Positions 49,292 through 57,701 of a stretch of 64,000 nt of DNA are shown here, piece by piece. The translations under genes were made by a program, and so were the position numbers. The stretch is from Sphingomonas sp. IC081 (lineage in GTDB: Bacteria > Pseudomonadota > Alphaproteobacteria > Sphingomonadales > Sphingomonadaceae): contig NZ_CP029761.1 of the NCBI RefSeq assembly GCF_006874585.1, positions 1,251,001 to 1,315,000 of the forward strand, in the 5' to 3' direction. A model generated the notes under the pieces. The model saw only the letters and a list, made by a program, of their open reading frames with translations, was not told where the DNA came from and ran no database searches. How positions within the stretch are numbered: position 1 is the stretch's first letter; each line of letters opens with the position of its first letter.

Positions 49292-50653
49292 ATGGGAGAA
49301 GCGGCCGACAGGCTCATGGCGCGCATTGCCGATCCGCAGCGCTTCAGCTTCAGCGCCGGGGAATTGCGGGAAACGCAGCTTGCCGCGCTGAATGAGCGTT
49401 TTCAGGAGCGCAGGGACCGGATCAGGCTGCTGGGCCTGCGCGCCCGCGATGCCGGGGTCGAGACGATCGAATCCATCGCCGACGTGGTGCCGCTGCTGTT
49501 TCCGCACACGGCTTACAAGTCCTATTCCGAGACCTTTCTGATGGAGGAGCGGTGGGGCAAGCTGACCGGGTGGCTGGGCGCGGTTTCGCCCTATCCGATC
49601 GAGGCGCTGAACCTCGAAAGCGTCGAAGGTATCGACGACTGGATCGAGCGGCTGGCGGCGCTGGGCCATTTCATTTCGTGCTCCAGTGGAACTACCGGCA
49701 AGTCGGCCATGCTGATCGCCTCGCAAAAGGACATGGACTGGTCGAGGCGTGACACGGTCAATGTCTTTGCCTGGGGATCCGGCGTGGCTCCGGCGCAGGA
49801 CCGGGTGATTGTCGGTTGTGCGCCGGTCGCCACAGTGCCGAAGAACCTGACCATCGCTCAGGCGCAGTATGAGGCGTTTGCCGATCCGTCGGCGCCGCGC
49901 TGGCATTATCCGGTGCCGCCGATCACCGTGGGTTCGCTGACCTCGATGGTGGTGATGCGCAAGAAGATCGCCGAGGGCACGGCCCGGCCCGGCGAGATCG
50001 CGGCTTTCGAGGAAACCTCCGCCGCGCGGGCCAGGGCGGTGGCTGATGCGATCCCGGCGACGGCGCAGTTCATCATCGAGAACCGCCATCGCAAGCTTCA
50101 GCTTTCGGGCCTGTGGAGCGGGTTGTGGCAGGTGGCCAAGGCCGTGCGGGATGCCGGGTATGGTCGTGCCGATTTCGACCCGGACAACTCGATCTATGTC
50201 GGTGGTGGGCTGAAGCGTGCGCAACTTCCCGATGATTATCAGGAGTATGTTTTCGATACCTTCAACATTCCGGAAGATCGCCACTTCCAGAATTATTCGA
50301 TGCAGGAACTGAACTCGGGCATGCCCAGGTGCCGCGAGGGCGGGCGCTATCACGTGCCGCCGTGGGTCGTGCCGGTGCTGCTCGACACGTCCGGCGACGC
50401 TGCAGTGGAGGGGGCACTCGACCACACTTCAGGTGAAATGGAGGGGCGTGCCGCTTTCTTCGATCTCTCCCTCGACGGGCGCTGGGGCGGCGTGATTACC
50501 GGCGACCGGATCTCGCTCGATCATGGTCCCTGCAAGTGCGGAAACAACGGTCCTTCGATCCGCGACAACATTGTCCGTTATGCGGATCTGGAAGGCGACG
50601 ACAAGATCGGCTGTGCCGGCACGGTCGATGCTTATGTGCGAGGTCTGGCATGA
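49292..50653 (+). CDS. LuxE-like acyl-protein synthetase (AMP-forming)
   Basis: The 453-residue protein has the adenylation signature CSSGTTGKSAM at 130-140, the P-loop-like motif of LuxE/ANL enzymes, and ends with CKCGNNGPSIRD near residue 414. LuxE activates a fatty acid as acyl-AMP and forms an acyl-protein thioester for reduction by LuxC. ATG 49292 is preferred, with GGGGAG 7 nt upstream; ATG 49286 and TTG 49277 are in frame. The stop overlaps the luxC-like start as ATGA. No luxA, luxB or luxD is nearby. Confidence 0.8.
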   Translation: MGEAADRLMARIADPQRFSFSAGELRETQLAALNERFQERRDRIRLLGLRARDAGVETIESIADVVPLLFPHTAYKSYSETFLMEERWGKLTGWLGAVSPYPIEALNLESVEGIDDWIERLAALGHFISCSSGTTGKSAMLIASQKDMDWSRRDTVNVFAWGSGVAPAQDRVIVGCAPVATVPKNLTIAQAQYEAFADPSAPRWHYPVPPITVGSLTSMVVMRKKIAEGTARPGEIAAFEETSAARARAVADAIPATAQFIIENRHRKLQLSGLWSGLWQVAKAVRDAGYGRADFDPDNSIYVGGGLKRAQLPDDYQEYVFDTFNIPEDRHFQNYSMQELNSGMPRCREGGRYHVPPWVVPVLLDTSGDAAVEGALDHTSGEMEGRAAFFDLSLDGRWGGVITGDRISLDHGPCKCGNNGPSIRDNIVRYADLEGDDKIGCAGTVDAYVRGLA

Positions 50654-52071
50654 ACTCTGTAACGCAACATTCTGAAACAGAAGAACTTGTCTCGGCTCCC
50701 TTCTTTCTGCGCGGAGAGGTGCTGCATGGCGCTGACGTGATCCAGAAATCGCGTGACCTGGGTGTGACCTTCGTGACGCCCAGGATACCTTTCGACCGTG
50801 CGGTGCCCCCACGCACCGAGGTGCCGCCTCTGCTCGGCGTGCGGCTGGCGGAGGTCATCGACTTTCTTGTCGAAACCGGCCAGCGTCTCGTCGCCTCCGA
50901 CAACGATCACATGCAGGAGTGTATCGAGCGGATGTGCCGCACGCACATCTTGCCGCGCGCCGTCGTCGAGAATACCGCTCGCCATGCCGCCGCCTATCTC
51001 GACAGGCGCGTGCTCATGGCGGAAGTGGAGCAGAACTTCCCCGATCCCCGCGCACTCGATGAATGGGTGCCGAGGCAGGACTTCACCGGCCGCAAGAGCT
51101 TCGTGCGCGCCTTTGCGCCCCGCCTGATCCATGTGCTGCCGGGCAATTCGCCGGGCGTCGCGGTAAAGTCGGTGGCGCAAGGCGCGATGGTCAAGGGCGT
51201 GAACCTGTTCAAGATGAGCAGTGCCGATCCCTTCACGATGGTCGCGATCCTGCGGACCATGGCGGATATCGATGCGGATCATCCGATCGTGCGCTCGATG
51301 TCGGCCGTCTACTGGCGCGGCGGCGACGATGCGACCGAGCGTGTGCTCTATCGCCCCCAGTATTTCGACAAAATCGTTGCCTGGGGCGGAGGTGATGCGA
51401 TCGGTAATGTTATCAAGTACCTGGGTCCGGGATTTCAGCTGGTTTCCTTTGATCCCAAGACTTCAGTTTCGTTCGTCGGCCGGGAGGCGCTGGTAGACGA
51501 GGAGGTCGTCGATCGTGTGGCGGATCTTTGCTCCGCTGACGTCATGACGTTGAACCAGGAGGCCTGCGTTGCCAGTCGTTTCCAGTTCGTTGAAGGTAGC
51601 GAGGAGGACGTCGACCGCTTCTGTGCGCGGCTGCACCATCACATCGCCCGCCGCGCGGCCGAAAGCGGAGATGTGCGCCCGCTCGACCGCGACATGCGCG
51701 AGGCGGTCGATACCATGATGCTGATGGATCAAGACTATCGTGTCTGGGGGCGGACCGACGGCAAGGGGCTGGTCATCCGGTCCGATGAGCCGGTTGACTT
51801 CCACCCCATCAACAAGACCGCCAACGTCGTGCGGGTGGATAGCCTCGACGATGCGGTGAAGCGGATCAACGTCGCCACCCAGACGGTTGGTTTCTATCCG
51901 TTCCACCGAATGGCGCAATTCCGCGACCGCTTGGCCGCAGGTGGCGCGCAGCGGGTTGTCCATCTGGGCGAGGCGGGGCCCGCGACGATCGGCAATCCGC
52001 ACGATGCGATGTATCCGCTCCATCGCTTCGTGCACTGGATGGTGCATGAGGACGGAACGGTGCCCGTCTGA
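50650..52071 (+). CDS. LuxC-like acyl-CoA/acyl-protein reductase
   Basis: This 473-residue member of the LuxC acyl-CoA reductase family has the nucleotide-binding region HVLPGNSPGVAVKSVAQGAM, then FKMSSADPFTMVAILRTMAD, and the nucleophile cysteine C306 in NQEACVASR. LuxC reduces an acyl group delivered by LuxE to the aldehyde with NADPH. It is translationally coupled to the LuxE-like gene. The pair should convert a carboxylic acid to an aldehyde; substrate chain or ring is unknown. Confidence 0.85.
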   Translation: MNSVTQHSETEELVSAPFFLRGEVLHGADVIQKSRDLGVTFVTPRIPFDRAVPPRTEVPPLLGVRLAEVIDFLVETGQRLVASDNDHMQECIERMCRTHILPRAVVENTARHAAAYLDRRVLMAEVEQNFPDPRALDEWVPRQDFTGRKSFVRAFAPRLIHVLPGNSPGVAVKSVAQGAMVKGVNLFKMSSADPFTMVAILRTMADIDADHPIVRSMSAVYWRGGDDATERVLYRPQYFDKIVAWGGGDAIGNVIKYLGPGFQLVSFDPKTSVSFVGREALVDEEVVDRVADLCSADVMTLNQEACVASRFQFVEGSEEDVDRFCARLHHHIARRAAESGDVRPLDRDMREAVDTMMLMDQDYRVWGRTDGKGLVIRSDEPVDFHPINKTANVVRVDSLDDAVKRINVATQTVGFYPFHRMAQFRDRLAAGGAQRVVHLGEAGPATIGNPHDAMYPLHRFVHWMVHEDGTVPV

Positions 52072-52217
52072 TCAACCCGGCGCGAGCAATGCAGGGGCGA
52101 TACCCGTCAAATTGCTCGCAAATCCCGATAGGCGGTGGGGTCGAAGCTGCTAGTCCCATGATTGGGCGCCTCCTGTTTGACGGCAGGCGGCCGGTTTCGG
52201 GACAAGGAGTTATGCGG

Positions 52218-53072
52218 ATGAAGATGGCACGGATCCTGGCGGGGTTAGGCGGAGCGGCGGCGCTGGCAGCCTGTGCATCCGCCGTGGCGTCAAGCGAACC
52301 GCAGGGCGCTGCCGCGCCGGCGGCTGCCACGTCGCTGGACGATGCGCAGAAGGCGGCGATGGCGGCTGTCATGCGTAACGGCAGCTATCTGCCGAAAGGG
52401 ACCGCGCCGAACAGCCTGCTGTTCAATCCGCCGCCGCCGGCGCCGGGATCGGCGGCGATGGCGCGCGACGAGGAAGGGGCCCGTGCCGCGATTGCCATGC
52501 AGGGCACGGCGCGCTGGGAACAGGCGAAGATCGATGCCAACCTGTTCACGCCGAGCGTCACCGATACGTTCTCCTGTGCGGCCGGCTTCCGCATCGGCCC
52601 CGAGACGACGCCTCGGGTCCAGGCGCTGCTGCTCAAGTCGATGATGGACTTCGGGCTAGCCAGCTACCCCACCAAGAACCGCTACCAGCGGGCCCGGCCT
52701 TTCATGGAAAACGGCAAGGCGACCTGCACGCCGGATCAGGAGGCGGTGCTGCGCAAGGATGGTTCCTATCCTTCAGGGCACAGCACGATCGGTTTCGGGA
52801 TGGGGTTGATCCTTGCCGATCTCGTGCCGGATCGGGCTGGGGAGCTTGTCGCACGGGGGCGGGCCTTCGGGGAGAGCCGCCGGATCTGCAATGTCCACTG
52901 GCTCAGCGATATCGAGGAAGGCCGCGTGGTCGCCGCGACGGTATTTGCGCGCCTGAATGCCGATCCCGTCTTTGCCGCCGACATGGCGGCAGCCCGTGCG
53001 GAACTGGCCGAAAAGCGCGCTTCTCTGGCCGCACCGGACTGTGCGCGAGAAAACGCGGCGCTGGCGATGTAA
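52218..53072 (+). CDS. PhoN-type class A acid phosphatase lipoprotein (PAP2 family)
   Basis: The signature elements KNRYQRARPF, SYPSGHSTIGFG and ESRRICNVHWLSDIEEGR give the KX6RP...PSGH...SRX5HX3D pattern of class A non-specific acid phosphatases. The N-terminus MKMARILAGLGGAAALAAC has a lipobox (LAAC), so it should be a periplasmic lipoprotein rather than the usual soluble enzyme. ATG 52218 has AAGGAG 8 nt upstream; ATG 52212 is an alternative. It hydrolyses phosphate monoesters. Disulfide-capable cysteines (TFSCAAGF, ATCTPD) are present. Confidence 0.87.
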   Translation: MKMARILAGLGGAAALAACASAVASSEPQGAAAPAAATSLDDAQKAAMAAVMRNGSYLPKGTAPNSLLFNPPPPAPGSAAMARDEEGARAAIAMQGTARWEQAKIDANLFTPSVTDTFSCAAGFRIGPETTPRVQALLLKSMMDFGLASYPTKNRYQRARPFMENGKATCTPDQEAVLRKDGSYPSGHSTIGFGMGLILADLVPDRAGELVARGRAFGESRRICNVHWLSDIEEGRVVAATVFARLNADPVFAADMAAARAELAEKRASLAAPDCARENAALAM

Positions 53073-53177
53073 TCGTACCGGCGAAACCTGCATGTGCCCG
53101 CGCTCTCGGCCCTATGCCGGTGCGCGGGTGCACGATAGGCAATGGTCAAAGACATTCGCAAAGGATCGAGAAAGACC

Positions 53178-53408
53178 ATGGCCGTTGAAATCCTGCTCCC
53201 CAAGATCGGCTTCTCCATGCAGGAAGGGCAGATCGCGGAATGGCTTGCCAGTGATGGAGACCAGGTTGCCGAAGGTCAGCCGCTGTTCTCGCTCGAGGCT
53301 GACAAGTCGACCAACGAGGTGGAGGCTCCGGCGTCCGGCACGCTGAAGATCGTGGCTGCCATCGGCGAGACCTACGAAGTGGGAACGGTTCTCGGATATA
53401 TCGAGTAA
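53178..53408 (+). CDS. Free-standing lipoyl/biotinyl domain protein
   Basis: The 76-residue protein is a single lipoyl domain: MAVEILLPKIGFSMQEGQIA with the modification lysine K43 in LEADKSTNEVEAP. It is the size of one E2 lipoyl domain, with no peripheral-subunit-binding or catalytic domain after it; the frame closes cleanly. It is distinct from GcvH, which is about 125 residues. GAGAAAG precedes ATG 53178. No dehydrogenase-complex gene is adjacent, so its partner is unknown. Confidence 0.88.
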   Translation: MAVEILLPKIGFSMQEGQIAEWLASDGDQVAEGQPLFSLEADKSTNEVEAPASGTLKIVAAIGETYEVGTVLGYIE

Positions 53409-53486
53409 GCTGCGGGAATTACGCTCCGCAAGGCGGCCGGGGAAGGGGGCTGGACAGCATCCCTCCCAAGGTCCAGATTGCGCGCC

Positions 53487-54029
53487 ATGCGCAAGACTTT
53501 TCCCGCTCTCGCCGCCGCCATGGCTCTTGTTGTTTCCGCCGGCGCGGCCGATGCGGCGCTTCCTGTCGGTGCCAAGGCGCCGGTCTTCTCGACGCAGGGC
53601 GCCAAGGGCGGAAAGGTCATGCCCTTCGACCTCAAGGCGGCGCTGAAGAAGGGGCCTGTTGTCCTTTACTTCTACCCCAAGGCCTTCACGCAGGGCTGCA
53701 CGCTGGAGGCGCACGCCTTCGCTGATGCAACCGACGATTTTGCCAAGCTGGGCGCTACCGTGGTTGGTATGTCGAACGACGACTTGCCCACGCTTCAGAA
53801 ATTCTCGACAGAGGCCTGCCGCGACAAGTTCACGGTTGCCGTTGCCTCGCCGGCAGTCATCAAGGCCTATGATGTTGCGTTGAAGCGCGAAGGCGCACCC
53901 GCCGGCATGACCGACCGCACCAGCTATGTGATCGCGCAAAACGGGAAGATCGTCATGGTCCATTCCGATCTCGACTACCGCGACCATGTGAAGCTGACGC
54001 TTGAGGCGGTGAAGAAACTGAAGGGCTGA
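53487..54029 (+). CDS. Exported AhpC/TSA-type peroxiredoxin (BCP/PrxQ-like)
   Basis: The 180-residue protein has a signal peptide (residues 1-23, ending ADA) and a thioredoxin fold with the peroxidatic cysteine C71 in YPKAFTQGCTLEA. The PrxQ partner cysteine five residues later is absent (CTLEAH). C111 in STEACRDKF is the only other cysteine and may resolve. It probably reduces peroxides in the periplasm. ATG 53487 follows a TTG at 53478. Confidence 0.86.
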   Translation: MRKTFPALAAAMALVVSAGAADAALPVGAKAPVFSTQGAKGGKVMPFDLKAALKKGPVVLYFYPKAFTQGCTLEAHAFADATDDFAKLGATVVGMSNDDLPTLQKFSTEACRDKFTVAVASPAVIKAYDVALKREGAPAGMTDRTSYVIAQNGKIVMVHSDLDYRDHVKLTLEAVKKLKG

Positions 54030-54190
54030 GAAGTCCGTTCACGGCACTTGAACAATACCCCCCTCAGCGGGTAATAGCGCCGCTTTCCCGCGTCGTGCGC
54101 CGGTATCCGGCGGCTCGCGTGCTTTACTTATGTCGCTGGTCCGCTATGCGCGGCACCGGAGTCATGGGCGTTTCTTGGGAGTTTCAAGTC

Positions 54191-55318
54191 ATGCGTGCCG
54201 AAGGGCAGGCCCACATTGCGCGTATCGAGAAGGCCCTCGCGCTGGTCCGCAAGTTCCTCGACTGGGACCGTGCCCTGCGCCGGTTCGACGAGCTGAACGC
54301 GCGCGTCGAAGATCCTACGCTGTGGGACAAGCCCAAGGAAGCCGAAGCGGTGATGAAGGAACGTCGCCGCCTTGAAGCCTCGATCGGTGCGGTGAACGAG
54401 ATCAGCCGCGAGATGCAGGACGCCGTCGAGTTCGTCGAACTGGGCGAGATGGAAGGCGACGAGGATACCATCAATGAAGGTATCGCCGCGCTGGCCGCCC
54501 TTGCCGAACGCGCCGACCACGACAAGGTCACCGCGCTGCTTTCGGGCGAGGCCGACAGCAACGACACCTACCTTGAAGTCCATGCCGGTGCCGGCGGTAC
54601 CGAGAGTCAGGACTGGGCCGAGATGCTCCAGCGCATGTATACGCGCTGGGCCGAGCGTCACGGCTACAAGGTGGAGCTGGTGGACTATCACGCCGGTGAA
54701 GCCGCGGGCATCAAGAGCTGCACCCTGCTGATCAAGGGCGAGAACGCCTATGGCTATGCCAAGACCGAGAGCGGCGTCCACCGCCTGGTCCGCATCAGCC
54801 CCTATGACAGCTCGGCGCGCCGCCATACCAGCTTCTCGTCGGTCTGGGTCTACCCCGTGATCGACGACAGCTTCGAGATCGAGATCAACCCGGCCGACCT
54901 GAAGATCGATACCTATCGCGCTTCCGGCGCGGGCGGCCAGCACGTCAACACCACGGACTCGGCGGTGCGTATCACCCACGGTCCGTCGGGCATCGTCGTG
55001 GCGAGCCAGATCGACCGTTCGCAGCACAAGAACCGCGAAATTGCCATGGGCATGCTCAAGGCGCGCATGTTCGAGGAAGAAATGCGCAAGCGCGAGGAAG
55101 CCGCCAGCGCCGAACATGCCTCGAAGAGCGACATCGGCTGGGGCCACCAGATCCGTTCCTACGTTCTCCAGCCTTATCAGCAGGTGAAGGACCTGCGCAC
55201 CGGTGTCGTTTCGACCGCGCCGGGTGACGTGCTCGACGGTGCGCTCGATCCGTTCATGGCCGCCGCGCTGTCCCAGCGCGTGACGGGTGAAAAGGTCGAG
55301 GTCGAAGACGTCGATTGA
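54191..55318 (+). CDS. prfB: Peptide chain release factor 2
   Basis: This 375-residue RF2 has the GGQ motif at 248-250 (GAGGQHVNTT), which triggers peptidyl-tRNA hydrolysis at UGA/UAA. The anticodon-mimic region reads VRISPYDSSARRHTSF, i.e. SPY where E. coli RF2 has SPF. The N-terminal region runs through FLDWDRALRR in one frame: the programmed +1 frameshift site (CTT TGA) of E. coli prfB is absent. ATG 54191 (MRAEGQAHIARIE) with GGGAG upstream; ATG 54164 is an alternative. Confidence 0.95.
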   Translation: MRAEGQAHIARIEKALALVRKFLDWDRALRRFDELNARVEDPTLWDKPKEAEAVMKERRRLEASIGAVNEISREMQDAVEFVELGEMEGDEDTINEGIAALAALAERADHDKVTALLSGEADSNDTYLEVHAGAGGTESQDWAEMLQRMYTRWAERHGYKVELVDYHAGEAAGIKSCTLLIKGENAYGYAKTESGVHRLVRISPYDSSARRHTSFSSVWVYPVIDDSFEIEINPADLKIDTYRASGAGGQHVNTTDSAVRITHGPSGIVVASQIDRSQHKNREIAMGMLKARMFEEEMRKREEAASAEHASKSDIGWGHQIRSYVLQPYQQVKDLRTGVVSTAPGDVLDGALDPFMAAALSQRVTGEKVEVEDVD

Positions 55319-55391
55319 TCCGTGGCGGTATCGGCCCGGCGCTTGCGGCAGAGTGTTTTGCCAAGCGCGGGCCGAACCGCTAAAGGGCCGC

Positions 55392-56147
55392 ATGCGTTTG
55401 CCTCGCCCCCTTTCCGGTCGAACCGCTTTGCTGGCCTTTGTGCTGGCGCTTGCGGCGTGCCAGCAGAAGGCGCCGGATGACGGGCGGCCGGAGACGGCGC
55501 GTGCCTTCCCGGTGGCGGACCGTCCGGTTTCCAAGGCCAGCGAGACCGATTTCGGCAGCGAAGTCCAGCGCGACTCCCTGCACGAGGCCGAAGTGGTCAT
55601 GGACCTCGCCCGGATCGCACCGGGCATGACCGTGGCCGACATCGGCGCTGGCGAGGGCTATTACACCGTCCGGCTTGCCAAGCGGGTGGGGACCCGTGGC
55701 CGGGTGCTCGCCGAAGACATCGATCGCGGAGCGAACGAGCGGCTGGGCCAGCGCGTGCTGCGCGAACAGCTCGACAACGTTTCGATCAAGCTCGGACGCA
55801 GTGATGATCCGAGCCTGCCCGAGAAGAGCTTCGACCGGGTATTCCTGGTCCACGTCTATCACGAAGTGAGCGAACCTTACGCATTCCTGTGGCGGCTTCA
55901 GCCGGCGCTGCGCAAGGGCGGCAAGGTCGTGGTCGTCGAGGCTGACCGGGCCAGCGACAGCCACGGCATGTCGCCGCAACTGCTTTTCTGCGAATTTGGC
56001 GCCGTGGGGTTTCGTTTGACGGAATTTGTCCGTAAGCCGGAACTTCAAGGCTATTTCGCCCAGTTCGAAGCCACCGGGGAGCGGCCCGATCCGGCCAGTA
56101 TCGTGCCGTGTCGACTATCCGGAAAATCGACGACGCAAAACAGGTGA
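55392..56147 (+). CDS. Lipoprotein class I SAM-dependent methyltransferase
   Basis: The 251-residue protein starts with a signal sequence and lipobox (LLAFVLALAACQQ), so it is predicted to be secreted and lipid-anchored. A methyltransferase fold follows: VADIGAGEGYYTVRLA (SAM motif I), then FDRVFLVHVYHEV and LRKGGKVVVVEAD. An envelope-located SAM-type fold is unusual, because SAM is cytoplasmic. It may bind another ligand. ATG 55392 has AAAGGG upstream. Confidence 0.8.
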   Translation: MRLPRPLSGRTALLAFVLALAACQQKAPDDGRPETARAFPVADRPVSKASETDFGSEVQRDSLHEAEVVMDLARIAPGMTVADIGAGEGYYTVRLAKRVGTRGRVLAEDIDRGANERLGQRVLREQLDNVSIKLGRSDDPSLPEKSFDRVFLVHVYHEVSEPYAFLWRLQPALRKGGKVVVVEADRASDSHGMSPQLLFCEFGAVGFRLTEFVRKPELQGYFAQFEATGERPDPASIVPCRLSGKSTTQNR

Positions 56148-56218
56148 GCGTCATTCACACAGGGCGTATAAGGCAGGTCTGATCGACCCGCCACGCCGGG
56201 GGAAAGTTGAAAGAGAAG

Positions 56219-57625
56219 ATGGGTTTCAAGGGTCTCAAGCCGATTGTCTATGGTGGACGCGAAGTCTGGCCGCTCGTCGAGGGTGGCAAGGGCGTTGCCG
56301 CGACCAATCACATGAGCTCGGGCGCCTGGGCGGCGGCCGGCGGCATCGGCACCGTCAGTGCCGTCAATGCGGACAGCTATGATGCGGAAGGCAAGATCGT
56401 TCCCCAGATCTACCGCGCGCTCACCCGCAAGGAACGTCACCAGGAACTGATCGACTATGCCATCGACGGCGCGGTCGAGCAGGTGCGCCGTGCCTACGAG
56501 ATTTCGAATGGCAAGGGCGCGATCAATATCAACGTCCTGTGGGAAATGGGCGGCGCCCAGACGATTCTCGAAGGCGTCCTGGAAAAGACCAAGGGCATGG
56601 TTGCCGGCGTCACGTGCGGCGCGGGCATGCCCTACAAGCTGTCCGAGATCGCGGCGCGCTTCAACGTCAACTACCTGCCGATCGTCAGCTCCGCGCGTGC
56701 GTTCCGTGCGCTGTGGAAGCGTGCCTATCACAAGGTTTCCGACCTGCTGGGCGCGGTCGTTTATGAAGATCCCTGGCTTGCCGGCGGCCACAACGGCCTG
56801 TCGAACGCCGAAGATCCGCTGAAGCCGGAAGATCCGTACCCCCGCGTGAAGGCGCTGCGCGACACCATGCGCGCCGAGGGTATCTCGGATTCGGTGCCGA
56901 TCGTCATGGCCGGCGGCGTCTGGTTCCTGCGCGACTGGGAAAACTGGATCGACAATCCCGAACTCGGCTCGATCGCCTTCCAGTACGGCACGCGCCCGCT
57001 GCTGACGCAGGAAAGCCCGATCCCGCAGGCGTGGAAGGACCACCTGCGCACGCTCGAACCCGGTGACGTGCTGCTGCACCGCTTCTCGCCCACCGGCTTC
57101 TACTCGTCGGCCGTGCGCAACCCGTTCCTGCGTAATCTGGAGGCCCGTTCGGAGCGCCAGATCCCTTACTCGAAGGTGGAAGCGGGCGAACATACGGTGC
57201 GCCTCGACGTCGGCGTCAAGGGCAAGAACTTCTGGGTCGCCCCCAAGGATCTCGACCGTGCCCGCGCCTGGTCGGTCCAGGGCTTCACCGATGGCCTGCG
57301 CACACCCGACGATACGATCATCTTCGTGAACCCGGCTGAACGCGACGAGATCCGCCAGGATCAGGCTGACTGCATGGGCTGCCTCTCGCACTGCGGTTTT
57401 TCGTCGTGGAAGGACCATGACGACTACACCACCGGCCGCCTTGCCGATCCGCGCAGCTTCTGCATCCAGAAGACCCTGCAGGACATCGCTCATGGCGGCC
57501 CGGTCGACCAGAACCTGATGTTTGCGGGGCATGCGGCTTACAAGTTCAAGCAGGATCCGTTCTATTCGAACGGTTACACGCCGACCGTGAAGGAACTCGT
57601 GGATCGTATCCTGACGGGCGACTGA
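56219..57625 (+). CDS. Nitronate monooxygenase-like flavin TIM-barrel protein with C-terminal Cys cluster
   Basis: The 468-residue protein resembles 2-nitropropane dioxygenase/nitronate monooxygenase enzymes: a TIM barrel with GAWAAAGGIGTVSAV, GVTCGAGMPYKL and IVMAGGVWF. It is about 120 residues longer than typical members. The extra C-terminus holds C385, C388, C392 and C415 (CMGCLSHC then FCIQ), spaced like an iron-sulfur or zinc site. ATG 56219 is used (TTG at 56207 in frame). An intrinsic terminator follows. Confidence 0.82.
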   Translation: MGFKGLKPIVYGGREVWPLVEGGKGVAATNHMSSGAWAAAGGIGTVSAVNADSYDAEGKIVPQIYRALTRKERHQELIDYAIDGAVEQVRRAYEISNGKGAININVLWEMGGAQTILEGVLEKTKGMVAGVTCGAGMPYKLSEIAARFNVNYLPIVSSARAFRALWKRAYHKVSDLLGAVVYEDPWLAGGHNGLSNAEDPLKPEDPYPRVKALRDTMRAEGISDSVPIVMAGGVWFLRDWENWIDNPELGSIAFQYGTRPLLTQESPIPQAWKDHLRTLEPGDVLLHRFSPTGFYSSAVRNPFLRNLEARSERQIPYSKVEAGEHTVRLDVGVKGKNFWVAPKDLDRARAWSVQGFTDGLRTPDDTIIFVNPAERDEIRQDQADCMGCLSHCGFSSWKDHDDYTTGRLADPRSFCIQKTLQDIAHGGPVDQNLMFAGHAAYKFKQDPFYSNGYTPTVKELVDRILTGD

Positions 57626-57652
57626 TCCCGCGCAGAGCCTCTGGCAGACAGG

Positions 57653-57683
57653 AAAAGGGCGGCCTCCCGGGGCCGCCCTTTTT
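57653..57683. terminator. Intrinsic terminator after the nitronate-monooxygenase-like gene
   Basis: AAAAGGGCGGCC (57653-57664) pairs perfectly with 57671-57682, followed by T; both A- and T-flanks are present, so it may act on both strands. Confidence 0.92.
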
Positions 57684-57701
57684 CATGGGCGCTTTCTTGG
57701 T

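Noticed and set aside
48490..52071. A bioluminescence operon
   Set aside because: Only LuxE- and LuxC-like genes are present; luxA, luxB, luxD and luxG are absent.
55319..55391. Programmed frameshift site for prfB upstream or in its 5' region
   Set aside because: No CTT-TGA sequence in the N-terminal coding region; the frame is continuous from ATG 54191 to the stop.
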